The translations under genes and the position numbers were made by a program. Positions 7,446-15,047 of a stretch of 64,000 bases of DNA are shown here, piece by piece (the stretch's first letter is position 1; the number at the start of each line of letters is the position of its first letter). A model generated the notes under the pieces. It saw only the letters and a list, made by a program, of their open reading frames with translations. It made no database searches and had not been told where the DNA came from. Origin of the DNA: Acidobacteriota bacterium. GTDB lineage: Bacteria > Acidobacteriota > Blastocatellia > Chloracidobacteriales > JADJPF01. The stretch is taken from NCBI GenBank assembly GCA_016213785.1, contig JACQZQ010000071.1, positions 1-64,000 of the forward strand, in the 5' to 3' direction.

Positions 7446-8870
7446 ATGTCTTCATCTGAAAATGATTATCGTACTGAGAAAGATTCTTTGGGGGAAATAC
7501 GTGTTCCAGCAAATGCCCTTTATGGGGCACAAACTCAGCGTGCTGTAGAGAATTTTCCTATTAGTGGGCTTCTGTTTCCAAGAGAATTTATTCGTGCTTT
7601 GGGTTTAATAAAACTAGCAGCAGCAGAGGTTAACTTAAGTTTAGGGTTACTTGGGGAAGAACAAGCAAGCCCAATTAAGACTGCTGCTCAAGAAGTTGCT
7701 GATGGTCGTTGGGATAGGGATTTTCCAATAGATATCTTTCAAACTGGCTCAGGTACTTCTACTAATATGAATGCTAATGAAGTAATTGCTAATAGAGCAC
7801 TTCAAATTATTGGTGCTGATATGGGGTCAAAGAAAATTCACCCCAATGATCATGTAAATATGGGGCAATCATCAAATGATGTGATTCCTACTTGCATACA
7901 TTTATCAGCTTATTTGGCAGTAAGTGAAAACTTAGTTCCTGCGCTTAAACACCTTCATCAAACGCTAACTAGCCGAATTGCTGATTGTGATGATGTTATT
8001 AAAACGGGACGAACTCATTTAATGGATGCAATGCCAATTCGTTTAAGCCAACAGGTTAGTGGATGGGCTAGCCAAGTAAAACATGGTATTGAGCGTGTAG
8101 AAGCTGCGCTTCCAAGGCTTGCCGAGCTTGCTTTAGGTGGAACTGCTGTAGGTACAGGCATTAATGCACATCCAGAGTTTGCAAAAAAAATAGCAGAAGA
8201 GTTAGCCCATCTAACAAATTTACCTTTACGTGAGGCAGAAAACCATTTTGAAGCTCAAGCAGCGCAAGATGCAGCAGTTGAGCTATCGGGACAGCTTAAA
8301 ACTGTTGCTGTTTCTTTAATGAAAATTGCTAATGATTTGCGTTGGATGAACTCAGGCCCACAAGCTGGACTCTCAGAAATCATTCTCCCTGCTCTACAAC
8401 CAGGTTCTTCTATTATGCCTGGAAAAATTAATCCTGTAATTTCAGAAGCCACGATTATGGCCTGTGCTCATGTTATAGGCAATGATGCGGCAGTCACTTT
8501 AGGCGGGCAATGGGGAAACTTTGAGCTTAATGTTATGCTTCCTATGATTGCTTATAACTTACTTCAGTCAATTACTGTGTTAGGCAGTGTGTCTAGAGTC
8601 CTTGCAGATAAAGCTATTGCAGGTTTTACTATAAATCGAGAAAATATTGCTGATTTGGTAGAAAAAAATCCAATTATGGTAACGGCCTTAAATCCAGTGA
8701 TTGGCTATGATTTAGCAGCTAAGATTGCTAAACGTGCTTATGCAGAAAATCGTCGAGTTAGAGAAGTTGCTCAAGAAATGACTGAACTTAGTGCAGAAGA
8801 GCTTGCTAAACTTCTTGATCCAAGAGAGTTGACTGAAGGTGGCATAAAAGGTGGTGGTACTGGTGGTTAA
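7446..8870 (+). CDS. fumC: Class II fumarate hydratase
   Basis: Interconverts fumarate and L-malate in the citric acid cycle. At 474 residues it has the length of the FumC family. The substrate-site motifs are GSGTSTNMN (101-109), QSSNDVIPT (141-149) and TGRTHLMDA (187-195). The superfamily signature GSSIMPGKINP is at 320-330 and carries the catalytic-loop serine. The enzyme is iron-independent by family, cytosolic and tetrameric. The ATG is preceded by AAGGAG with 6-7 base spacing. The C-terminus ends in a Gly-rich tail (GGIKGGGTGG). No other cycle genes are adjacent; sucC lies 29 kb away. Confidence 0.97.
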   Translation: MSSSENDYRTEKDSLGEIRVPANALYGAQTQRAVENFPISGLLFPREFIRALGLIKLAAAEVNLSLGLLGEEQASPIKTAAQEVADGRWDRDFPIDIFQTGSGTSTNMNANEVIANRALQIIGADMGSKKIHPNDHVNMGQSSNDVIPTCIHLSAYLAVSENLVPALKHLHQTLTSRIADCDDVIKTGRTHLMDAMPIRLSQQVSGWASQVKHGIERVEAALPRLAELALGGTAVGTGINAHPEFAKKIAEELAHLTNLPLREAENHFEAQAAQDAAVELSGQLKTVAVSLMKIANDLRWMNSGPQAGLSEIILPALQPGSSIMPGKINPVISEATIMACAHVIGNDAAVTLGGQWGNFELNVMLPMIAYNLLQSITVLGSVSRVLADKAIAGFTINRENIADLVEKNPIMVTALNPVIGYDLAAKIAKRAYAENRRVREVAQEMTELSAEELAKLLDPRELTEGGIKGGGTGG

Positions 8871-8970
8871 AGTTTAAGGTAACAGAGATGTCCTAATGGA
8901 AATACTTAATAGAGATAAAAACTATAGGTATTTTCTACATATTTTACAAAAATCTATTTGAGGTAAAAAA

Positions 8971-10176
8971 ATGAGGTTTAATATAACAATTAGCTTTTTG
9001 TTAGTTCTATTTTTTAGCATAGGTGTAAATGCTCAAAATGGTTTTTCTGGGCGTTGGTATGCTACTTTGCAAGCTCCTGCTGGAGAGATGCCTTTTGAAT
9101 TAACTTTTAAGAAAATAGGTAAAAAATATAGTGGCGAGCTTTGGGATGGGCATCATAGGGTTAGACTCCAAGACTTTAAGCTTGAGGATAATAAACTTTT
9201 TTTTGGTATTGATGATGCAAGAATTAGATTTGAAGTTGAGAGACAAAATGGTGATTTAATAGGTAGTTGGACACGTAAGGGAACTTCAATTACAAAACTT
9301 TCTATTACTGCTAAGAGTATAAAACCTCAAGTTACTAGACCTACAAACAAACAGCTAAAATCTTTTTTAGGTGAATGGTTTTGTGTAGAGAAAGATGAAA
9401 GTGGTAAAGAGACTCCAGTTACTCTAGTAATTCGTACTAGGAAAAATAAAAGTATCGAAGGAACAGGAATTGACCCTACAGGTGATTTTGGTGTTATGCA
9501 AGGCTATTTCCAAAATGATAAGCTAGTATTAAGCCGTTTTGATGGACAGTCGCTTTCTTTAGTAGTTGCAAAGCTTGAAGGTGAAAGCTTACAAGCTGCT
9601 GTAAGTACTAGTCCTAGCTCGCAATTTGCTATCTTTGGTGCTAGAAAAGGTGTAACTCTACCAGACCCTACCAAAGTAGCCAAAATAAATCCTAGTCTAA
9701 AATTTAATTTTAGTGATCTTGAGGGAAAACCTATTAATTTTCCTAATGATGAATTTAGGGGAAAAGTAGTAATTGTTAATATAATGGGGACTTGGTGCCA
9801 TAACTGTCATGATGAAACCCCTTTTTTAGTGGAGCTTTATGAGAAATATCATTCAAAAGGCTTAGAAATTATAAGTCTTTGTTTTGAAGCTCAAGAAACA
9901 GAAGAACAAGACTTAAAGGCTATTGCTCGATATAAAAAGACACGTAAAATCCCTTATACAATGCTTTATGCTGGTAAATTAGAAAGCGGTGCTCCAGCAA
10001 AGAAAATTACTGGGGTAGAGAACTTTGGTGGCTATCCTACTAATATTTTTGTAGCTCGTGATGGGACAATATCAGCTACTCATACGGGTTTTTGGGGGCC
10101 TGCTACTGGAGAAAAACACATTCAAATTAAAAAGGAGTTTGAAGAAACAATAAATAATTTAATAGATAATAAATAA
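8971..10176 (+). CDS. Secreted protein with C-terminal TlpA-like thioredoxin domain
   Basis: 401 residues with a signal peptide (1-21, ending VNAQ). Residues 25-230 form two similar beta-rich units (FSGRWYATLQ and FLGEWFCVEK each begin one), resembling lipocalin-like repeats of unknown role. Residues 245-400 are a TlpA/ResA-type thioredoxin fold. The redox motif is WCHNC (275-279) in place of the usual WCxPC, and a cis-Pro lies in GYPTNIFVARDG. Such domains reduce or isomerise disulfides outside the membrane, for example in cytochrome c maturation. The missing Pro in CHNC would change redox potential. A GAGG ribosome binding site lies 7 bases before the ATG. Confidence 0.85.
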   Translation: MRFNITISFLLVLFFSIGVNAQNGFSGRWYATLQAPAGEMPFELTFKKIGKKYSGELWDGHHRVRLQDFKLEDNKLFFGIDDARIRFEVERQNGDLIGSWTRKGTSITKLSITAKSIKPQVTRPTNKQLKSFLGEWFCVEKDESGKETPVTLVIRTRKNKSIEGTGIDPTGDFGVMQGYFQNDKLVLSRFDGQSLSLVVAKLEGESLQAAVSTSPSSQFAIFGARKGVTLPDPTKVAKINPSLKFNFSDLEGKPINFPNDEFRGKVVIVNIMGTWCHNCHDETPFLVELYEKYHSKGLEIISLCFEAQETEEQDLKAIARYKKTRKIPYTMLYAGKLESGAPAKKITGVENFGGYPTNIFVARDGTISATHTGFWGPATGEKHIQIKKEFEETINNLIDNK

Positions 10177-10463
10177 AGTATTTTAGTTTTTGGCAGATCG
10201 TTTATTAGAAAACAGATAAGCTTTTTCTTGGAAATATAACTAAATAAGTGACTTTTAGCAAAAAAATAGCTAATAATCTTCTTTAACCAAATGCCTTTAA
10301 TTAAGTGTTAATAAATAGATTATCAAAAATAGTGTTATTTAGTTTAGTAATAAAGGTCTTGCCAAAATTCTTTTAATCTGAATAATTAAGCGAGTGTAAG
10401 TCTAGCAAAAAATCATTCCTTAAAATAAAAACAAAAAAATAACTAAGGAGTAACTTTTCGTTC

Positions 10464-11276
10464 ATGAAACGACAGGGTAAGAGTCTAAGTTACTATTTAG
10501 CTAGTGTTGCCGGGTTTGCTATAGGTTTTGCTGGAATTGTTTCGCCCTTTGCTTACTTTAAGGTAGTAAAAGCAAATGATGTAGTTTTTGAAAAAGTTCA
10601 TAAACTTACATTTTCTGCTAACTCAAATGTAATGTCAGCAATGGTTAAACTACCTGCAAAAGGGGTAACACCTAGTATCAATCAAAATGATGTTGACGCT
10701 TTATTGGATAGAAAAAAACTAACACCTAATACTAGCCAAAATAACCAAGCTAATGCGGTGTTTATGCCAATAGAGATTGTTAATTTGTCTAAACTAGATG
10801 TAATAGATAGTTCTGGTGTTTTGCCAAAACCAGGAGTAAAACTAGAGCTAAAAGAATTAAGTAAAGAGCCGCAAAATTTACAAGAAGAATCTCCTAAAGA
10901 TGTTACTAAGTTTGCTAATCGTTTGCGCGATGGCAAAAAAGTTAAAATGGTCGCCACCGCATATTGCTTAAATGGTCGTACTGCTTCAGGAGTTTTTAGT
11001 AAATATGGAATTATTGCAGCAGACCCTAAATATTTACCTATTGGCTCAATAGTACGTATTAGGGGAGGAGAATATACTGGACTTTATAGCGTTTTAGATA
11101 CAGGTACAAAAATTAAGGGTAGAAAAATAGATATCTATCTTACGTCTGGTAAAGAAGCTATTGAATTTGGACGGCGGGATGTAACCTTAGAAGTACTGCG
11201 CTATGGGTGGAACCCACAGATATATAACGATGAAGTTTTAGAAGAGAAAAAGAACCTAAACGCATCGATTAGGTAG
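10464..11276 (+). CDS. 3D-domain protein, probable cell-wall hydrolase
   Basis: 270 residues. An N-terminal hydrophobic segment (residues 8-30) is a signal or membrane anchor. A low-complexity linker of about 110 residues leads to a 3D domain (about 155-250). The domain has MVATAYC near its start, IAADPKYLPIGSIVRI, and three Asp including VLDTG and KIDIYL. This fold is shared with the catalytic core of MltA lytic transglycosylases and with B. subtilis YuiC/YocH, which act on peptidoglycan. AAGGAG precedes the ATG. A strong terminator follows at 11327. Confidence 0.85.
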   Translation: MKRQGKSLSYYLASVAGFAIGFAGIVSPFAYFKVVKANDVVFEKVHKLTFSANSNVMSAMVKLPAKGVTPSINQNDVDALLDRKKLTPNTSQNNQANAVFMPIEIVNLSKLDVIDSSGVLPKPGVKLELKELSKEPQNLQEESPKDVTKFANRLRDGKKVKMVATAYCLNGRTASGVFSKYGIIAADPKYLPIGSIVRIRGGEYTGLYSVLDTGTKIKGRKIDIYLTSGKEAIEFGRRDVTLEVLRYGWNPQIYNDEVLEEKKNLNASIR

Positions 11277-11326
11277 TTCGATTAGATAATGTAGTGTTAG
11301 CCTTTTACAAATAACCTCGAGTTAAG

Positions 11327-11356
11327 GGTCAAGCAAGTTGCTTGGCCTTTTTTGTT
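11327..11356 (+). terminator. Terminator of the 3D-domain gene
   Basis: The stem ggtcaagcaa / ttgcttggcc (one G-U pair) is followed by TTTTTTGTTTTT. It lies 50 bases after the stop codon of the 3D-domain gene. Confidence 0.85.
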
Positions 11357-11487
11357 TTTACTAATGAAGTTATATTAGCAAAAGGATCACTAAAACTAAG
11401 CCAAAATCTAGTTTTAGTTGATCCTATTTTTTTCTGGAAAGTTAATAAACCCTACTTTTCTTTTTCAACTTAGCAAGCAACTTAGAT

Positions 11488-11493
11488 TATAAT
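11488..11493 (+). promoter_or_regulatory. Putative -10 box upstream of the 11.5 kb gene
   Basis: TATAAT, with TTCAAC (11464-11469) about 18 bases upstream as a weak -35. It lies 58 bases before the ATG at 11552. Confidence 0.35.
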
Positions 11494-11551
11494 AGAACAT
11501 CTATCCTCAAAGTATATTAAAGAGATCTTAACCCCATAGGAAATTGTTAAA

Positions 11552-12286
11552 ATGTTTATGAAAAAAGCCTGTTTGCTATTTCTAGTTTTACTAGTTTCTA
11601 TTTCTTCAATAGAAGCCTCTCCGCAAAAAAAGAAAAAGCGGGCTACTGTTAAAGAGCCTGTAGAAACAGCTAAACCTACTCCTGCTCCCTCTCAAGTACA
11701 GGTAAGAATTCGTTATACAAATGGAACAGAAGTTTATGGAAGACTAATAAATATTAATATGAATCAGGTTTTATTAGATGCAGGAAACGGTAAAATAATT
11801 ACTTCTACTTTACAAGAGGTTGCTAGTTTAGCAATAGGTGAAACTCCACCTAAGATTGACCCTCAGTTTATTAGTGATGCTAGTACCGCTTTACAAGCTT
11901 TATCTGCTCTATCTATTGCAACTACGGGAATTACTTTTAGTCAATATCAGCCTAAAGTCAATGAGGCAAAACAAGCTGTTGAAAGCTTTATTGCTAAATA
12001 TGAAAAAACTTCTCAACAAGATTTATTTAAGGCGCTAAGAAATATTGTAAAAGGCTACGAGTCTGTTTCGCCTATTTGGTCTTTAAGAGTTGGTCAAGAA
12101 CAACACAAATATGTTTATGATTATAGTGAGCAAATGAAAACTGTTTTTGAACTCTATCCAGATATAAGACAAGTTGCTTGGAAACAAAATGAACGTTATC
12201 CAATTGAAAAGGTTATTGCCTGGATTTGGCAGCAAAATACACAACTTGTAGATCAAAACAAACAAAAAGTGGCTAAATTACACTAA
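11552..12286 (+). CDS. Secreted hypothetical protein
   Basis: 244 residues with a signal peptide (1-22, ending IEAS) and then a Lys-rich, Pro-rich stretch. Residues 48-95 form a small beta domain (VRIRYTNGTEVYGRLININ) with an Sm/LSM-like beta pattern. The remainder is helical and Trp-containing near the end (VIAWIWQQN). I do not recognise the family. AGGAAA precedes the ATG; a second ATG at 11558 is equally usable. It is convergent with the aminotransferase gene. Confidence 0.65.
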   Translation: MFMKKACLLFLVLLVSISSIEASPQKKKKRATVKEPVETAKPTPAPSQVQVRIRYTNGTEVYGRLININMNQVLLDAGNGKIITSTLQEVASLAIGETPPKIDPQFISDASTALQALSALSIATTGITFSQYQPKVNEAKQAVESFIAKYEKTSQQDLFKALRNIVKGYESVSPIWSLRVGQEQHKYVYDYSEQMKTVFELYPDIRQVAWKQNERYPIEKVIAWIWQQNTQLVDQNKQKVAKLH

Positions 12287-12291
12287 ATAAC

Positions 12292-13410
12292 CTAGTGTTT
12301 ATTTATTAAGTTAAGTGTAGTTTCGATTATATAATTCTGCTCGCTTTCACTAAGTGAATAATAAAGCGGCAACATTACAACTTGTTGAGCTGCTTTTTCT
12401 GTTTCTATTAATGAGAGTTGGTTAAACTCTTTATAAATAACTTGTTTATGAATAGGTTGAATGCCAGCTTGGGCAAAAATTCCAGCCTCTATCAAACCTT
12501 TTAATAACTCATCTCTAGTTATTTTATCATTAGGAAGTAGACGCATTTGATAAGATTGAAAATTACTTAGCATATTAGGAAATTCTTTAGGTATTCCTAA
12601 TAGTGGGCATCTAGAAAATGCTTGATTATAACGTTTTGCTTGACTACGACGATGAGAGAGAAATAGGGGTAGTTTTTTTATTTGTTCTAAGCCTATGGCT
12701 GCTTGGAGGTCTGTTAATCGGTAGTTAAAGCCTACTACTTGATAGCCTTCTTTTGGATTGTCAATTCCGTGTTGACGAAGACAACGAACTTGTTTAGCAA
12801 AATCAAGATCATTAGTTGTTACTATACCTCCATCTCCTGTAGTTAAAAGCTTACGAGGGTGAAAGCTAAAACCAGCAGCTAAACTATGCGGTTTTCCTAT
12901 CTTTTCTTGATTATATTCTGACCCAATAGCACAAGCAGCATCTTCTATTACGACTAAGTTATGTTCTTTAGCAAATAAATTTATTTCTTCAATATTTGCA
13001 GGTAGGCCGACTTGATGAACAGCTAAAATTGCACAAGTATTAGGTTGAGAGACACTTGCTAGTAATTTAGGTTCAATATTGTAAGTCTCAGGGTCAATAT
13101 CAACAAAAATTGGTTCTGCCCCACAAAGTCTGATTACATTGGCTGTAGCAATAAATGAATAGCTAGGGCAAATAACAGTTTTTCCTTGCTTAACTCCTGC
13201 TGCTAAAAGTGCTAGATGTAGGGCTGCTGTACCTGAAGAGACTGCAATAGCTGTTTTTGCTCCAACATACTCAGCAAAAGCTCTTTCAAACTCACTTACG
13301 CAATTTCCCTGCATTATCCAACCAGATCGAATTACATTACTTACTGCAAATATTTCATCATCACCTAGATCTGGTTTAGTAATAGGAATTTTATATTTAG
13401 GGATTGTCAT
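12292..13410 (-). CDS. DegT/DnrJ/EryC1/StrS family aminotransferase
   Basis: 372 residues, a PLP-dependent sugar aminotransferase of the type that makes amino sugars for surface polysaccharide or glycans. Family features are VSSGTAALHLALLA (phosphate-binding region, 57-71), HQVGLPANI (132-140), EDAACAIG (156-163), and FSFHPRK with Lys187 as the PLP lysine followed by LLTTGDGGIVTTND. It also has RLTDLQAAIG. The length is normal. No nucleotide-sugar genes are adjacent, so the substrate is open. It ends 6 bases from the convergent upstream gene. Confidence 0.93.
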   Translation of the reverse strand: MTIPKYKIPITKPDLGDDEIFAVSNVIRSGWIMQGNCVSEFERAFAEYVGAKTAIAVSSGTAALHLALLAAGVKQGKTVICPSYSFIATANVIRLCGAEPIFVDIDPETYNIEPKLLASVSQPNTCAILAVHQVGLPANIEEINLFAKEHNLVVIEDAACAIGSEYNQEKIGKPHSLAAGFSFHPRKLLTTGDGGIVTTNDLDFAKQVRCLRQHGIDNPKEGYQVVGFNYRLTDLQAAIGLEQIKKLPLFLSHRRSQAKRYNQAFSRCPLLGIPKEFPNMLSNFQSYQMRLLPNDKITRDELLKGLIEAGIFAQAGIQPIHKQVIYKEFNQLSLIETEKAAQQVVMLPLYYSLSESEQNYIIETTLNLINKH

Positions 13411-13476
13411 AAAAACCTTCTTATAAAATTTATATAGGAGGGAGTAGGACTATTATATTAATGTTCTAACTAAAAA

Positions 13477-13495
13477 GGCGCACCAGTAGTGCGCC
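13477..13495. terminator. Bidirectional terminator hairpin
   Basis: The stem ggcgcac / gtgcgcc has a 5-base loop. Five T follow on the minus side and GGAGTTTTT follows on the plus side. It lies 39 bases beyond the stop of the 66-residue gene on the minus strand. Confidence 0.75.
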
Positions 13496-13533
13496 GGAGT
13501 TTTTAATATGTTGAAAATAAAATCATTTAATAT

Positions 13534-13734
13534 TTAGGATACTTTGTTAAGTTTTCGCAGTTCTGCACGTGCTTGTTTAATACGATTTTCTATCTCTGAT
13601 GAGGCTTCTAATTGAGCTTCTACAGCACGTTCCGCACCACAGTCATAACAGCGCATTACATAACGGCCTATAGCGCCCTCTACTTGATGAGGTGTACTCC
13701 AAGTATGTTTGTGAAAAAGAAACTTAAGACGCAT
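13534..13734 (-). CDS. Small protein with CxxC motif
   Basis: 66 residues. The N-terminal half contains HKHTWSTPHQ and RCYDCGAE, a His/Cys arrangement that could bind zinc. The C-terminal half is a charged helix (ENRIKQARAELRKL). The upstream sequence GAGG lies close to the ATG, and a clear terminator follows, supporting a real gene. The function is unknown. Confidence 0.6.
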   Translation of the reverse strand: MRLKFLFHKHTWSTPHQVEGAIGRYVMRCYDCGAERAVEAQLEASSEIENRIKQARAELRKLNKVS

Positions 13735-13904
13735 GGTTTACCTCAATTTTAAGACAAACCTAAAAGATGTTATCTTCTAGAAAATAAGTTTATGTTTATA
13801 GAACCAAAAATTTTAGCGTGGAAAAGATTTTAGCAAATTAAACCCAAACAAGAAAGAGATCAAAATTTAAAATTATTTGTTCTCTCTTAAAGTAGGTATT
13901 TTGC

Positions 13905-14321
13905 TTAGAGGCTAGAATTATTATTACTAGGTGAATTACGCTCTGCTAAGCAGCTTTCGCAAGGGCATTCCTCGCTAAGAAGCCTCCAAGTGAAGATGCT
14001 ATGATGGTTGTCTTGCCACTCTACACCTAAAGCATAATTACCAACATAGTTCATATTGGTGATCTGGTATTTCTCTGGCTTAAATAAAGGTAAACTTAAA
14101 CCTCGTTTTGATTGCTCAGTTTTAGGATTAGGCGTTTTAGGTTTAATCGCTTGATGGGGATTTTCTCCTTTTGTCTCTCTACAAGTAGCACAAGGACAAA
14201 TTGCCCTTAATTGACCAACTTGATATTTACTACGATGGTCATCATCCCAAACGATTTCTACAAAAGGGGAGCTTTTTCCCGCGTTTATCTCAACAGGTGA
14301 GCGATTTATTTGTGATAACAT
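13905..14321 (-). CDS. DUF971 (GBBH-like N-terminal) domain protein
   Basis: 138 residues. The DUF971 domain spans VEIVWDDDHRSKYQVGQLR to WRLLSEECPCESC. It has the paired cysteines of this family (CPCATC near 45 and CPCESC near 123). The family is found alone or fused to Mrp/ApbC iron-sulfur carriers and to gamma-butyrobetaine hydroxylase, and the cysteines bind metal. A polar insertion (KGENPHQAIKPKTPNPKTEQ) separates the two halves. It is divergent from the NTF2-like gene, with a short shared promoter region. Confidence 0.85.
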   Translation of the reverse strand: MLSQINRSPVEINAGKSSPFVEIVWDDDHRSKYQVGQLRAICPCATCRETKGENPHQAIKPKTPNPKTEQSKRGLSLPLFKPEKYQITNMNYVGNYALGVEWQDNHHSIFTWRLLSEECPCESCLAERNSPSNNNSSL

Positions 14322-14390
14322 ACTTAGAATCCTTTCATATAAAGGAGTTTAGTTACCCAGAACAAATATATAACAAATAGGAGGTTGAAA

Positions 14391-14906
14391 GTGAATAACT
14401 CCCAGCAGATTAATTACCGAATAATATTTTTTATATTAAGCCTTAGTCTGATAACGTATATTTTTAATCAAAGTACGCCTGTGTTTGCACAAAATAGTGC
14501 TAAGAAAAAAATAGAAACTAAAGAAGCTAAAATGGGAAATAAATCTATAGAAGAAATTGAAAAAGTACTTTCAGATCAAGTATTAGCTTGGAATAAAGGT
14601 AATTTAGAAGGCTTTATGGATGGTTATTGGCAGTCTGAGTCGCTTAGTTTTTATTCAGGTAAGACTACTACTAATGGCTGGCAACAAACCTTAGATCGCT
14701 ATCGCTTACGCTACCAATCAGAAGGTAAAGAAATGGGAACCTTAACTTTTAAGGATCTAGAAATTGAAATGTTAGGTACAAATAATGCTTTTGTGCGTGG
14801 TAAATGGCAATTAGAGTTAAAAAGTGAAAATGTTGGAGGGCTTTTTACTTTAGTCTTAAAAAAATTCCCCAATGGATGGCGAGTTATCCACGATCATACG
14901 TCTTAA
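14391..14906 (+). CDS. Secreted NTF2-like (DUF4440/SnoaL-type) protein
   Basis: About 171 residues. I place the start at GTG 14391, because AGGAGG (14379-14384) sits 6 bases before it and would touch the alternative TTG at 14385. The N-terminus has a hydrophobic signal segment ending VFAQN. Residues 50-170 form a cystatin-like NTF2 fold (LSDQVLAWNKGNLEGFMDGY, YWQSESLSFYSG, FPNGWRVIHDHTS), like DUF4440 proteins. This fold can be enzymatic or ligand binding, and the specific role is unknown. Confidence 0.8.
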   Translation: MNNSQQINYRIIFFILSLSLITYIFNQSTPVFAQNSAKKKIETKEAKMGNKSIEEIEKVLSDQVLAWNKGNLEGFMDGYWQSESLSFYSGKTTTNGWQQTLDRYRLRYQSEGKEMGTLTFKDLEIEMLGTNNAFVRGKWQLELKSENVGGLFTLVLKKFPNGWRVIHDHTS

Positions 14907-15047
14907 AATATTAGTTTTAATATAAGGTTTAAAAGCTAGTAACAAATTTTTATTTCCATTTTATTCTAAATATGTAATACTAGATGGTCTACACTAGTTT
15001 TATTTCCATTAACTAAACTAAACCACATAAAAATAATTAAAATCAAA

